DNA of 64,000 bases from Microbacterium karelineae. GTDB taxonomy: Bacteria; Actinomycetota; Actinomycetes; Actinomycetales; Microbacteriaceae. Positions 44,522 through 54,265 of the stretch are shown piece after piece. The stretch's first letter is position 1, and the number at the start of each line of letters is the position of its first letter. The DNA lies in NCBI RefSeq assembly GCF_009745985.1, contig NZ_WFIX01000032.1:1-64000 (forward strand). The letters run 5' to 3'. The notes under the pieces were generated by a model. The model was not told where the DNA came from, searched no databases, and saw only the letters and a list, made by a program, of their open reading frames with translations. Made by a program: the position numbers and the translations under genes.

Positions 44522-45091
44522 TCAGGTCACCTCGTCGATGTCCGTCCCGTCCCAGAGGTCGGAGCACTCGATCCGGGCGGAGCCGTGCGAGCGGAGATAA
44601 CCGCCGGCTCCGCGGTCACCCGACGCCTCGCGGCTGATCGGATCCCAGTGGTCGCGCCCCAGGAGCACGGGGTGGCCGGGTTCTCCCGCGTAGACGGCGC
44701 GCGCGAGGGAGCGGGGCTCGGGTGGGACGATGTCGAGGACGCGGCGGCAGACCGTCACCGGCATCGCCGGGGTGTCGACGGGGATCACGAGGGCTGCGCG
44801 CGCCGCCGTATGCGCGGCGGCGTCGAGCGCGTCGCGCAGGCTCGCCGCGAGCCCGGTCCGCCACTCTCGCACCCACACGGCGCTCGCGCGCGGCGGGACG
44901 AGCTGCTCGGCCGCGTCGGCGGCGGCGCCGACGGCGACGAGGACCTGGCCGCATCCGGCGCGCTCCAGCGTCGTGACCGCCAGCCGGAGCCACGGCCTCC
45001 CGTCGGCCGTGCGGGCGAGCGCCTTCGGCCCGCCGTACCGCGTGCCGGCGCCGGCCGCCAGCACGATCCCGCAGAGCCCGGCGGAGATCAT
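44522..45091 (-). CDS. mocA: MocA-like molybdenum cofactor nucleotidyltransferase
   Basis: This 189-residue protein has a GT-A/MobA-type fold: GIVLAAGAGTRYGGPKAL (nucleotide loop and Lys), VIPVDTPAM (metal Asp), and GHPVLLGRDHW. MocA attaches CMP to molybdopterin for xanthine dehydrogenase-type enzymes. It is the last gene of the purine operon; its ATG overlaps the xdhC stop, and the partner enzyme lies two genes upstream. Somewhat shorter than E. coli MocA. Confidence 0.87.
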   Translation of the reverse strand: MISAGLCGIVLAAGAGTRYGGPKALARTADGRPWLRLAVTTLERAGCGQVLVAVGAAADAAEQLVPPRASAVWVREWRTGLAASLRDALDAAAHTAARAALVIPVDTPAMPVTVCRRVLDIVPPEPRSLARAVYAGEPGHPVLLGRDHWDPISREASGDRGAGGYLRSHGSARIECSDLWDGTDIDEVT

Positions 45092-46185
45092 GGCGACGGG
45101 GCGATCAGATGCACGGGCCCGGCCCGTTCGGACAACGGGAGGCCGGTCGCGCCGTTCCGGTGCGCGACGATCTCGGCGAGGATCGACAATGCAGTCTCCT
45201 CGGCGGAGCGCCCGCCGAGGTCCAGCCCGATGGGGGAGCGGAGGCGGGTGATCTGCGCGGTCGGGACGCCCGACTCGGCGAGCCGCCGCAGGCGATCATC
45301 GTGTGTCACGCGGCTTCCCATCGCGCCGACGTATCCGGCGGGGCCGCCGAGGGCGACGCGCAGCGCGGGCACGTCGAAGCGGTCGTCGTGGGTGAGGACG
45401 CAGATGGCCGTACGGGCGTCGACATCGGTCGCGCCGAGGTATCGGTCCGGCCACGACACCACGACCTCCGCATCCGGGAAGCGCTCGGGGGACGAGAACG
45501 CGGGGCGGGCATCGACGATCGTGCCGCGGAAGCCGAGCGCCGCGGCGAGGCGGGTGAGGGGGACGGCGAACTCGACGGCCCCGACGACGATCAGCCGCGG
45601 CGCGGATCCGAAGGGCACGACGAGCACGGACCGGTCCTCGCCGTCCGCCCGGCAGCCATCGGCGTCGTAGGACAGCAGCCGGGCGCGGTCACCGCCGACG
45701 AGCGCACCCGCATCGGCCAGCATGCGCGCCGTGGCGCGATCCGCGCCGTCCGATGCGACGCCGTCGCCGACGATCCAGGCGCGTCCCATCTCGTCGCCGG
45801 TGATCTCGAGCGCGCAGCCGATCGCCCCATCGGCGGCCGCGAGGGCGCACAGCTGCCGCGCGGCGTCGTCGTCGGGGGCGACCGGACGCACGAGCACGTC
45901 GATCTCGCCTCCGCACGTGAGGGCGATCCCGTGCAGGGGGTCGTCGTCCACGCCGTAACGGCCCAGGCGCGCCAGCCCGTCGCCGATCGCCTCCGCGCCC
46001 TCCGCGGCCACGGCCGAGTCGACGCATCCGCCCGACACATTGCCGAAGACGGTGCCGTCGCCGCCGATGAGCATGCTCGCACCGAGCTCGCGCGGCGCGC
46101 TGCCGCGGATCCCGACGACCGTCGCGATCGCGAACTCGCGCCCCTCGCGCACCCACTGCGCGGCGACCGGAAGCACGTCCCTCAT
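45088..46185 (-). CDS. xdhC: XdhC-family molybdenum cofactor insertion/sulfuration protein
   Basis: This 365-residue protein has the XdhC/CoxI domain at the start ([32 protein letters not shown]) and a Rossmann-like C-terminal half ([39 protein letters not shown]). XdhC binds molybdenum cofactor and delivers the sulfurated form to xanthine dehydrogenase. Start and stop overlap both neighbours. Confidence 0.92.
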   Translation of the reverse strand: MRDVLPVAAQWVREGREFAIATVVGIRGSAPRELGASMLIGGDGTVFGNVSGGCVDSAVAAEGAEAIGDGLARLGRYGVDDDPLHGIALTCGGEIDVLVRPVAPDDDAARQLCALAAADGAIGCALEITGDEMGRAWIVGDGVASDGADRATARMLADAGALVGGDRARLLSYDADGCRADGEDRSVLVVPFGSAPRLIVVGAVEFAVPLTRLAAALGFRGTIVDARPAFSSPERFPDAEVVVSWPDRYLGATDVDARTAICVLTHDDRFDVPALRVALGGPAGYVGAMGSRVTHDDRLRRLAESGVPTAQITRLRSPIGLDLGGRSAEETALSILAEIVAHRNGATGLPLSERAGPVHLIAPSP

Positions 46186-48929
46186 GACGACTCCTCTCGT
46201 GACAGCATCCGCCAGATCCGGTCCCGCGACATGGGCGTCTCCCGCGGGCGCACGCCGATCGCGCGGCGGATCGCGTTCGCGAGGGCCGGTGCCACGGGGT
46301 TGTACGGCGACTCGCTCATCGACTTGGCCCCGAACGGCCCCACATCGTCGCTCGTCTCGGCGAACAGCACCTCGGTGTCGGGGATGTCGGCCATCTGCGG
46401 AACGCGGTACATGCGGAACACGGGCGTCGTGACGGATCCGTCGTCGCCCGTCATGACCTCCTCGTAGAGCGCGCCCCCGATTCCCTGGGCGACGCCGCCC
46501 TCGATCTGCCCGCGGCACTGCGCCGGATTCATGACCGTGCCGGCGTCGGCGGCGTGCACCGAGCGGAGGATGCGCACCGCGCCGGTCTCGGTGTCGACCG
46601 CGACGCGGAACGCCTGCACGTCGAACGCGAGGCTGCGCTGCTCGCCGAGCTCGCTCCCGTCGGCGCGCAGCCCGTCCTCGAAACGGTACGCGGCGGGCGC
46701 CGCCGCGATGAGCTCGGCGAACGGCACGAGCGCCGCGCCTGCGCGGACGCCGTCGCGCTCGAGCACGCAGTCGGCGACAGCCGCGCCCGTGAGCTGCGAT
46801 GCCGCCTCGCGCAGCACCTCGCGCAGGGCGAGGGAGGCGGCGTGCAGGGCCTTGCCCGCGACGGTCGTCCCCGCCGAGGCGAACGCGCCCGTGTCGTATG
46901 GGGCGGCGTCGGTGTCGGAATGGTGCAGGCGGATCCGATCGGCCGTCGTCGCCAGATCCGTCGCGACGATCTGCGTGTGGACCGTCGTCGTGCCGTTGCC
47001 GAACTCGCTCGTCCCGACGCCGACGTCGACGGATCCGTCCGGTCGCAGCGTCACGGTGACGCGCGCGACGTGCCCGAACGGCGCCATCGTGGCGATCATC
47101 GATGCGGCCATCCCCTCGCCGATGCGCCAGCCGTCGCCCTCGGGGGCGGGATCCGCGCCCTCGCCGAGCGCCCGCTGCGCGAGGTCGAGGCACTGGTCGA
47201 GACCGTAGCTGCCCCACACGATGCCCGGCTCGGGCTCCGCGCCGTGCGCAAGCAGCGGGTCCGCGGGCGTCACGGCGTTGATGCGGCGCAGCTCGAACGG
47301 GTCGATGTCCAGCTCGATCGCGAGCTCGTCCATCGCGGATTCGAGCGCGAAGATCACCTGGCCGAGACCGTAGCCGCGGAACGCGCCCGACGGCACGTTG
47401 TTCGTGTACACGGCCTCGGCATCGACGCGCTTGGCGGGGCAGCGGTACAGGCTCATCGACTCGGCGCAGGCGTGGAACAGCACACCGCGGGAGTGGTTGC
47501 CGTAGGCGCCCGTGTCGGACAGCACGTCGATCCGCATCGCCGTGAGGAGGCCGCCCGAATCGGCCGCGAGGTCGACGGACACCCGCATCGGGTGCCGCAC
47601 CGTCGTGCGGACGAACTCCTCGTTGCGGCTCAGCTCGTACGCGACAGGTCGCCCCGTGCGCAGGACGGCGATCGCCACGAGATCCTCGCACAGCAGCTCC
47701 TGCTTGCCGCCGAATCCGCCGCCGACGCGCGCCGTCAGCACGCGCACGCGGTCGCCGGGGAGGGACAGGATCCGCGCGAGCTCGTCGCGCACGAGGAACG
47801 GCACCTGCGAGCTGGACCGGATCGTGAGGCGACCGTCGTCGGCGATCCACCCGACGGCCCCGCGCGTCTCGAGCTGGGCGTGCGAGACGCGCGAGGTGCT
47901 CCACGTCCCCGAGACGCGCGCGTGCGCCTCCGCGAGCGCGGCGTCGACGTCGCCGACGCCGTCGTGCACGGAGAGGATGACGTTCCGCTCGGCCTCGTCC
48001 ACTCGGTCCTCGGTCGTGCGATCGGCGTGCAGCAGGGGCGCGCCCGGCCGTCGTGCCTCGTCCGGATCGAAGACGGCCGGCAGCGGCTCGTATTCGACGC
48101 GGATCAGCCGACACGCCTCTTCGGCGGCCACCGCCGATTCCGCGACGACCGCCGCGACGCGCTGACCGACGAAGCGCACGCGGTCGTCGAGCACGCGCGT
48201 GTCATCGGGGTCGTCCTCCCGGTGCTCGTGCCGCCCCGTCGAGAACCGGGGCAGGTCGGCGACGTCGCGGTGTGTCAGCACGAGCGTCACCCCGGGCACC
48301 CGCTCGGCCTCGGCCGTGTCGATCGAGACGACTCGGGCGTGTGCGTGCGGAGACCCGAGCACCCGCAGCACCTGCGTGCCCGGCGCGGGGAGGTCGAATG
48401 TGTACGGCTCGGTTCCCGAGACGACCCGCTCCGCCGCGGGAGGGCGGGTCGAGCACCCGATGCGCGCCTCGGCGCCCGTACTGCCGAGGTTCGCCGCGCC
48501 GCGCCGCTGGCCGTCGCGGATCGACTCGCGGATCGCGCGGTAGCCCGTGCAGCGGCACAGGTTCCCCTTCATGAGGCGCGCGAGATCGTCGGGATCGTCC
48601 TCGAGTGCCGACGCCGTGACGACCATCCCCGGGGTGCAGTAGCCGCACTGGAACCCGAAGCCGTCGACGAACGCCGCCTGCATCGACGAGAGATCGCCGG
48701 GGGTGCCGAGGCCCGCGGCCGTCGTCACCTCCCGCCCCGCGATCCGCTGCGCGGGGAAGATGCACGAGTGCACGGGCTCGCCGTCGACGAGCACGCCGCA
48801 CGCCCCGCAGTCTCCGGCGTCGCACCCCCTCTTGACCTCGGTGCGGCCGTGATCGCGCAGGTGCGTGCGCAGGCACTGGCCGGGGGCGGGCTCGCCGTCC
48901 ACCTCGGCGCCGTTGATGCGGAACCTCAT
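46182..48929 (-). CDS. Xanthine dehydrogenase, fused 2Fe-2S and molybdopterin subunits
   Basis: 915 residues combining two usually separate chains. Residues 1 to about 155 form the iron-sulfur subunit, with [10 protein letters not shown] and CGYCTPGM ... CRCTGY clusters. The rest is the large subunit, with [30 protein letters not shown], and the C-terminal [14 protein letters not shown] carrying the catalytic Glu. It oxidises hypoxanthine/xanthine to urate with the FAD subunit encoded just upstream. ATGA overlaps occur on both ends. Position between uricase and xdhC/mocA makes xanthine the natural substrate. Confidence 0.92.
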   Translation of the reverse strand: MRFRINGAEVDGEPAPGQCLRTHLRDHGRTEVKRGCDAGDCGACGVLVDGEPVHSCIFPAQRIAGREVTTAAGLGTPGDLSSMQAAFVDGFGFQCGYCTPGMVVTASALEDDPDDLARLMKGNLCRCTGYRAIRESIRDGQRRGAANLGSTGAEARIGCSTRPPAAERVVSGTEPYTFDLPAPGTQVLRVLGSPHAHARVVSIDTAEAERVPGVTLVLTHRDVADLPRFSTGRHEHREDDPDDTRVLDDRVRFVGQRVAAVVAESAVAAEEACRLIRVEYEPLPAVFDPDEARRPGAPLLHADRTTEDRVDEAERNVILSVHDGVGDVDAALAEAHARVSGTWSTSRVSHAQLETRGAVGWIADDGRLTIRSSSQVPFLVRDELARILSLPGDRVRVLTARVGGGFGGKQELLCEDLVAIAVLRTGRPVAYELSRNEEFVRTTVRHPMRVSVDLAADSGGLLTAMRIDVLSDTGAYGNHSRGVLFHACAESMSLYRCPAKRVDAEAVYTNNVPSGAFRGYGLGQVIFALESAMDELAIELDIDPFELRRINAVTPADPLLAHGAEPEPGIVWGSYGLDQCLDLAQRALGEGADPAPEGDGWRIGEGMAASMIATMAPFGHVARVTVTLRPDGSVDVGVGTSEFGNGTTTVHTQIVATDLATTADRIRLHHSDTDAAPYDTGAFASAGTTVAGKALHAASLALREVLREAASQLTGAAVADCVLERDGVRAGAALVPFAELIAAAPAAYRFEDGLRADGSELGEQRSLAFDVQAFRVAVDTETGAVRILRSVHAADAGTVMNPAQCRGQIEGGVAQGIGGALYEEVMTGDDGSVTTPVFRMYRVPQMADIPDTEVLFAETSDDVGPFGAKSMSESPYNPVAPALANAIRRAIGVRPRETPMSRDRIWRMLSREESS

Positions 48930-49729
48930 CGGGCGAGCTCCTCTCGGACCTGCGCGGCGAGCACGCCGCTCACGTGACGGCGCCAGTCGGCCGCGCCGAA
49001 CGGATCCGAGTACCAGCCCTCGAGTGCGCGGATGTCTGCGGCGAGGGCGCCCGCCTCGGGGAGCGTCTCGTAGCGGAGGACGGCCGGGCGCTCGACCGCC
49101 GCGGTGACGCTGAACACGGCCCGCCCATCCGCGTCGACGCGACCGATCACGACGGCCCCGGAGCGCCCGAGCTCGGCGAGCGCGATCTTCCGGAAGGCCG
49201 TGCGCGCACGCAGCGCGTGCGCGGGGATCTCGAGGGCGCGCAGCACCTCGCCGTCGCGGAGCGAGGTCGTGCCGTTTCCCGTCACGAGCTCCTCGACGGC
49301 GCGGCGGCGCTCGCGCCCGTCGGGCGTCCAGACGACCGCTTCGGCATCGAGTGCCGTGCACAGCGACACCATCGCGCCGGCGGCGAATGCACGGCACACG
49401 TTCCCGCCCACCGTCGCGACGTTCCACACCTTGAATGAGGCGAGCAGCGCGTTCGCGCACTGCAGGAACAGCGCGTGCGCGCCCCAGCCCGGCTCCGGCG
49501 GGATCCGCGCGAGCTCGGCGATCGTGCAGGTCGCCGCGATCCGCAGGCCGTCTCCGACGCGTTCGAGTGCCGGCCAGCCCATCGTCGTCAGGTCGACGAG
49601 CCCCGTCGTGTCGACCTGCGGCTCGGAGTAGAGCCACGTGCCGCCGCCCAGCAGGCGTTCGCCCGGGGCGAGTGCGAGGTCAGCCCGCGTGCGTGCGGCC
49701 CGGTACGCGGCGACCGTGTTCAGGTCCAT
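48926..49729 (-). CDS. Xanthine dehydrogenase FAD-binding subunit
   Basis: 267 residues, CoxM/XdhB-like. FAD loops [17 protein letters not shown] and the middle-domain [16 protein letters not shown] are present, followed by a CO dehydrogenase flavoprotein C-terminal domain ([19 protein letters not shown]). It passes electrons from the iron-sulfur clusters to NAD or another acceptor. It lies 25 bases after the uricase gene and overlaps the fused subunit gene. Confidence 0.9.
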   Translation of the reverse strand: MDLNTVAAYRAARTRADLALAPGERLLGGGTWLYSEPQVDTTGLVDLTTMGWPALERVGDGLRIAATCTIAELARIPPEPGWGAHALFLQCANALLASFKVWNVATVGGNVCRAFAAGAMVSLCTALDAEAVVWTPDGRERRRAVEELVTGNGTTSLRDGEVLRALEIPAHALRARTAFRKIALAELGRSGAVVIGRVDADGRAVFSVTAAVERPAVLRYETLPEAGALAADIRALEGWYSDPFGAADWRRHVSGVLAAQVREELAR

Positions 49730-49754
49730 GCGCGCCTCCGCGGCGCCGGAGCGG

Positions 49755-50669
49755 TCATACGAAGCTCGGCAGCTCGAGCCAGGCGCCCGGTGCGTCGGCG
49801 ACGCCGTCGCGGATGACGCTGCCCTCGATGAGGCCGTAGGGGCGATCGTCGGCGATGAACACCTCGCCGTCGTTCTCGAGGCCGAAGCGCGCGAGGTCGT
49901 AGATGAAGTGGTGCTTGTTCGGCATCGCGAAGCGCACCTCGGCGAGCTCGGGGCGGGCGGCGATCGCCGCCTTGCCCATCTCGTAGAGCGTCTGCTGAAG
50001 GGCGAGCGAGTGCACATCGGCGAAGCGGTCGAGCAGGACCCGGCACACCTCGTCGTAGACGCCGTTGTAGTCGATGCCGGCCTCGACGGCCTCCGGCAGG
50101 TACCGCCAGCGACCGGTCACGCTCGTCGCCATGATGCGGTCGGTCGTCTCGGGCAGCGTCGTGAACTCGGTCTTCGGGTAACCCCAGAACTCGGATCCCG
50201 TCGACTTCAGCACCGTGAGATCCTTCACCCCGCCCGTCACGTGCGTCTCGCCGCCTGAGACCTGCACGGCCGCGAGACGGGTCGCCCGCCCGCTGCGGAC
50301 GAACGAGTGGTCCTCACCCGGCCCGCCGGAGGCGATGCGATCCCACGCGTACTGCTCCGCCTGCCAGAGGCCGCCGTCTATCCAGTCGAATTCCGTCGTG
50401 AAGTGCCCCGCGAGGGCCTGCAGGAACTGCTCGGGCGAGCGGACGCCGTGCGTCTTGGCGAAGGCGAAGACCGTGTTCTTCTGCGTATCGGTCGCGACGA
50501 TCCGCGAGTTGTCGCCCGTCAGGAACGAGCCGTCGACGTCGCCGCGCAGCTGCGACGTGACGCACAGGTCCTCGATCTCGTGGCGCGGGCTGTCGCGCGT
50601 GATCCGCACGAGGCGCACCTCGGCCTTGCCGTACTTGTTCGGGCCCAGGCGAACGGATACGTCGCTCAT
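49755..50669 (-). CDS. uaZ: Uricase (urate oxidase, cofactor-independent)
   Basis: 304 residues, the usual length. Two T-fold halves are visible. The catalytic Lys lies in NKYGKAEVRL, the Thr in IVATDTQKNTVFAFAK, and the His in NKHHFIYDL near the C-terminus. It oxidises urate to 5-hydroxyisourate with O2. It sits one base after the uraH stop and feeds UraH and UraD encoded upstream in the same operon. Confidence 0.95.
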   Translation of the reverse strand: MSDVSVRLGPNKYGKAEVRLVRITRDSPRHEIEDLCVTSQLRGDVDGSFLTGDNSRIVATDTQKNTVFAFAKTHGVRSPEQFLQALAGHFTTEFDWIDGGLWQAEQYAWDRIASGGPGEDHSFVRSGRATRLAAVQVSGGETHVTGGVKDLTVLKSTGSEFWGYPKTEFTTLPETTDRIMATSVTGRWRYLPEAVEAGIDYNGVYDEVCRVLLDRFADVHSLALQQTLYEMGKAAIAARPELAEVRFAMPNKHHFIYDLARFGLENDGEVFIADDRPYGLIEGSVIRDGVADAPGAWLELPSFV

Positions 50670-50670
50670 G

Positions 50671-50991
50671 TCAGCTCCCTCGGTAGGTGGAATAGGCGAA
50701 CGGACTGAGGAGGATCGGCACGTGATAGTGCCGGTCGTCCGTCACCGTGAAGGTGACCGTCACGAACGGATAGAAGGCGTCGACGCCGCGCGCGGCGAAA
50801 TGCGCGCGCGTCTCGAAGCGCAGCGTGTAGTCGCCCGGCGCCAGCAGATCGGGGCCGAGCGCCGCGCGGCCGTCGCCGTCGGTCACGGCGGTCGCGACGG
50901 GGGATCCCGCAGCGTCGGCGAGGGCGATCTCGATGCCGGTGGCGGGCGTACCGCTTGCGGCGTCGAGGACGTGGGTGGTGAGGTGCGGCAT
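50671..50991 (-). CDS. uraH: 5-hydroxyisourate hydrolase
   Basis: 106-residue transthyretin-like enzyme. N-terminal LTTHVLDAASGTPA contains the active-site His; C-terminal HYHVPILLSPFAYSTYRGS is the family signature ending in Y-R-G-S. It hydrolyses 5-hydroxyisourate to OHCU. ATG overlaps the uraD stop (TGATG). Confidence 0.96.
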   Translation of the reverse strand: MPHLTTHVLDAASGTPATGIEIALADAAGSPVATAVTDGDGRAALGPDLLAPGDYTLRFETRAHFAARGVDAFYPFVTVTFTVTDDRHYHVPILLSPFAYSTYRGS

Positions 50992-51518
50992 CAGGACTCC
51001 TTCGTCTCGTTCGCGCTCGTCTCGTTCTCGAACGCCGACCGGATCCGCAGGATCGCGATCTCGGCGAGCTGAGAGCACGCCTCGCGGACCTCGGTCTCGT
51101 CGTCGTTGCGCAGTCGGCGCTCGAGCTCACCGAGGATCTCCTTGGGCGAGCGTCCGGCCGCGCGGATGAGGAATACGCGCCCGAAGCGCGCCTCATAGCG
51201 GGCGTTCGCGTCGGCCAGGCGGGCCGCGACGCCGGATCCGGCCCGCGTCACCGCGCTCTGCTCGCGGCGTGACGCCGCCGCTTCCGCGGAGTCTCCGCGC
51301 GGCGCCTCGCCGATGCGTGCGTGCCGCCCGAGCGCGGCGTCGAGCTCGGCGGCGCCCCATCGAGCGGACGCGCGGCGCGCGCGGTCGACGAGAGCATCCA
51401 CGGATCCGTACGGCCGCTCGTCGACGACGACGCCGACCCATTGGGGGACGTCCGCCCAGAGCCGGGCCGTCGTCTCCGCGTCGGAGTCGGGGGCTCGATC
51501 GAAGTCCGCGATGCGCAT
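50991..51518 (-). CDS. uraD: 2-oxo-4-hydroxy-4-carboxy-5-ureidoimidazoline (OHCU) decarboxylase
   Basis: 175 residues, all-helical. Family features: GRHARIGEAP with the catalytic His, and FGRVFLIRAAGRSPKEIL. It yields (S)-allantoin from OHCU. It heads the purine operon. The ATG follows TAACGT by six bases (leaderless type). A GTTTCACG-containing dyad-like stretch (about 51540-51560) upstream resembles half of the palindrome at 62298-62317 and may mark shared control with the allantoin permease. Confidence 0.94.
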   Translation of the reverse strand: MRIADFDRAPDSDAETTARLWADVPQWVGVVVDERPYGSVDALVDRARRASARWGAAELDAALGRHARIGEAPRGDSAEAAASRREQSAVTRAGSGVAARLADANARYEARFGRVFLIRAAGRSPKEILGELERRLRNDDETEVREACSQLAEIAILRIRSAFENETSANETKES

Positions 51519-51591
51519 GTCGCCACGTTAGGCCCGCACCGTTTCACGATGGTTACGACGGGCCCGTGAGGTCGGGATGCGTCGGTCGGCG

Positions 51592-52287
51592 TCAGTGGGT
51601 CGGCGTGCGGGGGCCGCGGCGGCGCGGCGACGGCTCGACCTCAGGCAGCCGCCCCACGAGCAGCGGGAGCGACTCGATCGCGGCCCGCTCCACGTGCGCC
51701 GCCATGAGCATGGTCGCGAGATCCCGCTCCCCGGCGACGATCGCGTCGACGATGTCGCTGTGCTCCTGCCACATCGACGGCGTGTCGCGCTCGGGGGTCA
51801 GGCGGAACAGCCATCGCACGCGGCCGCTCATGAGGCCGCTCATCCGCTGCAGCAGGGCGTGTCCGGACAGCGACATGATCTCGTCGTGCAGATCGGAGTT
51901 GCGCGTCGACGGCGGCAGATCGCTCGCGTCGACCTGGGCGCTCTGCAGGGCATCGCGGATCGCGGAGGTGTCGGCACCGTCGCGAGACCGCGCCGCGGCG
52001 AACCCGGCCGCGAGCGGTTCGAGCTGGCGGCGCAGATCGAACACCTCCCGCGCGTCGGAGAGCGTGAAGGTGTGCACGATCGAGCCTCGTCGCGGGCGCG
52101 AGACCGCGAACCCCTCGGCCTCGAGGAGGGGCAGGGCCTCGCGCACGGGGACGCGCGAGACCTGGAGCCGCTCGGCGATCTCGCGCTCGTTGAGCTTCGA
52201 CCCCATGGGGATCTCGCCCGTGATGATCTGCTCTCGAAGGTGATGGGCCACGCGGGCCGGCAGCCCTGAGGCGCTCTCGGAGGTCAT
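51592..52287 (-). CDS. GntR-family transcriptional regulator (FCD type)
   Basis: 231 residues. N-terminal winged HTH (REQIITGEIPMGSKLNEREI, LQVSRVPVREALPLLEAEGF) and an all-helical FCD effector domain with the metal/ligand pattern Asp...His...His (DLHDEIM, EHSDIVDAI, AAHVERA). It stands between the purine operon and the divergent peptide-type importer operon, with two palindromes in the 182-base gap before dppB-like, so it most likely controls that operon and itself. Confidence 0.9.
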   Translation of the reverse strand: MTSESASGLPARVAHHLREQIITGEIPMGSKLNEREIAERLQVSRVPVREALPLLEAEGFAVSRPRRGSIVHTFTLSDAREVFDLRRQLEPLAAGFAAARSRDGADTSAIRDALQSAQVDASDLPPSTRNSDLHDEIMSLSGHALLQRMSGLMSGRVRWLFRLTPERDTPSMWQEHSDIVDAIVAGERDLATMLMAAHVERAAIESLPLLVGRLPEVEPSPRRRGPRTPTH

Positions 52288-52324
52288 GTCCGCATCCTTT
52301 CAGCACCGGGTGGAATCCTCGGTA

Positions 52325-52389
52325 TGGCATGCCAAATGGGCGTGAATGTTGCCGAAGCTGACACAAACGGCGAGGTTTGGTATTCCAAA
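52325..52389. promoter_or_regulatory. Two putative GntR operators
   Basis: TGGCATGCCA (52325-52334) is a perfect palindrome followed by AA. TTTGG-TATT-CCAAA (52376-52389) is a second dyad of similar sequence, centred about 53 bp (five helical turns) away. Both fit the TTGGNATNCCAA style of FCD-GntR sites. They lie between the GntR start (52287) and the permease start (52470). Confidence 0.6.
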
Positions 52390-52469
52390 GTGACGTGGCG
52401 GTAAGGACTCCATGACGAACGGATTACGCGCACTCGATCGGCCTTCACGGTCGCCTAGCGTCGCTTCTC

Positions 52470-53387
52470 GTGACCTCCTTCCTCCTCCGACGCCTGGCGC
52501 TGGCCCTCGTCACGCTCTTCCTCGTCGTGACGATCGCCTTCGTGCTCGGGCGTGCGACGGGAGAGCCCGCAGCTCTGCTCCTGCCGGACAACGCGACCGC
52601 GGACGACGTCGCCGAGTTCAATCGCGCACTCGGGTTCGACCGGCCCCTGATCGTCCAGTACCTCGCGACCGTCGGAGGCGTCTTCATCGGCGACTTCGGC
52701 GACTCCTACCGTCTGCGGGAATCGGCGCTCGGCCTCGTGCTCGAGCGGCTCCCCGCGACGTTCGAACTCGCGATCTGGTCCTTCGTCGCCGGCTTCGCCC
52801 TCGCCCTCGTCGTCGCCCTGCTCATCCAGCTCACCGGCAGCCGGCTGCTGCGATCGATCGCGAACTGGTGCGGGGCGCTCCGACAGTCGATCCCCGACTT
52901 CTTCTTCGGGCTGCTGCTCGTGCTCGTCTTCTCCGTGCTGCTCGGCGCGCTCCCCTCGCTGGGTCGAACGAGCCCCGAGAGCCTCGTGCTCCCCGTGATC
53001 ACGCTCACGACGGGCCAGTTCGTGATGTACCTGCGACTTCTCGACTCCGCGCTCAGCGAGCAGGCGGGCCTCGACTACGTCCGCACCGCCTTCGCGCAGG
53101 GACATCGACGCGAGTCGATCCTGCTCACGCAGATGCTCCCCAACGCGCTCCTTCCCGTGCTGGGCATGGCCGGTCTGAACCTCGGCGGCCTGCTCGGCGG
53201 CACCGTCGTCGTCGAGGTCGTCTTCGCATGGCCGGGGCTCGGTCAGCTCCTCACCGATGCGGTGAGCCAGCGCGATTTCCCGATCGTCCAGGCCGGACTC
53301 CTCTTCGTCGCGCTCATGTTCATCGTGGTGAACACGCTCGTCGACGTCCTCGTCTTCCGCATCGACCCGAGAACGGCAGCCGCATGA
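52470..53387 (+). CDS. Dipeptide/nickel-type ABC transporter permease 1 (DppB type)
   Basis: 305 residues, six membrane segments. TM1 MTSFLLRRLALALVTLFLVV and the conserved ALGFDRPLIVQY plus the C-terminal EVVFAWPGLGQLLTDAVSQRDFP are DppB hallmarks. The GTG lies eight bases after TAGCGT without a ribosome site, so a leaderless transcript is likely. It is the first gene of a six-gene operon ending at 59680. Confidence 0.92.
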   Translation: MTSFLLRRLALALVTLFLVVTIAFVLGRATGEPAALLLPDNATADDVAEFNRALGFDRPLIVQYLATVGGVFIGDFGDSYRLRESALGLVLERLPATFELAIWSFVAGFALALVVALLIQLTGSRLLRSIANWCGALRQSIPDFFFGLLLVLVFSVLLGALPSLGRTSPESLVLPVITLTTGQFVMYLRLLDSALSEQAGLDYVRTAFAQGHRRESILLTQMLPNALLPVLGMAGLNLGGLLGGTVVVEVVFAWPGLGQLLTDAVSQRDFPIVQAGLLFVALMFIVVNTLVDVLVFRIDPRTAAA

Positions 53388-54265
53388 CCGTGCAGATTCC
53401 CACAGCGTCCGCATCCACGGGCAGGCCGGCGCGCTCGCGCCTGCGGCCGTCGGCGGCGATCGGGATCGCGATGATCGGCGCGGTCCTGCTCCTCGCCGCC
53501 GTACCGCCGTTGACGCCCGACTTCGCTCCGTTCCGGCAGGATCTCGGCTCGGCCCTCCTCGCGCCGTTCGCGGACATCCGTCACCCGGTCGGCACCGATG
53601 CGCTCGGCCGCGATCTGCTCGACAGGCTTTCGCTCGCGACATCGGTCACCCTCGGGATCACCCTCGCCATCGTGTGCCTGAACGCGATCATCGGGACGAC
53701 GATCGGGATCCTCTCCGGATACGTCGGCGGGCGGTTCGAGAGCGTCGCCTCGGTCGTGGGCAACGTCACGCTCGCGATGCCCGTCGTGCTCCTGATGATC
53801 GCGATCTGCGCGGTGCTGCGCCCCAGCGCGGCGCTCACGATCATCGTGCTCGGGTGCACGTGGTGGGTCGGATACGCACGCGTCACCCGCAGCGTCTCGG
53901 GCGCGCTGCGCCAGCAGGACTTCGTCATCTCGCCCCTCACGCAGGGGGCCGACACCTCGTGGGTCCTCGTCCGGCACATCGTGCCGAACGTGTGGCCGCA
54001 CACGCTCATCATCGCGGTCACAGACCTCGCGACGATCGTCCTCCTCGAATCGTCGCTCGAGTACCTGGGGCTCGGCGTCCAGCCGCCGATCCCCAGCTGG
54101 GGCGGAATGATCTTCGAAGGCCAGAAGTACCTCGGCGCCAACCCCTGGATCGCGATCCTCCCGGGCCTCGCGATGTTCCTCGCCGTCGCCGGCGCGCAGT
54201 TCCTCAGCCATCAGTTCACCGCCGACGGCCGCGGTGCCCTCCTGCGCAGGGGAGGCATGTCATGA
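53384..54265 (+). CDS. Dipeptide/nickel-type ABC transporter permease 2 (DppC type)
   Basis: 293 residues, six membrane segments. HPVGTDALGRDLLDRL is the family signature; SSLEYLGLGVQPPIPSWGGM marks the C-terminal loop. ATG overlaps the DppB-type stop. Residues 1-25 are hydrophilic. Works with the neighbouring permease and the fused ATPase. Confidence 0.93.
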   Translation: MTVQIPTASASTGRPARSRLRPSAAIGIAMIGAVLLLAAVPPLTPDFAPFRQDLGSALLAPFADIRHPVGTDALGRDLLDRLSLATSVTLGITLAIVCLNAIIGTTIGILSGYVGGRFESVASVVGNVTLAMPVVLLMIAICAVLRPSAALTIIVLGCTWWVGYARVTRSVSGALRQQDFVISPLTQGADTSWVLVRHIVPNVWPHTLIIAVTDLATIVLLESSLEYLGLGVQPPIPSWGGMIFEGQKYLGANPWIAILPGLAMFLAVAGAQFLSHQFTADGRGALLRRGGMS

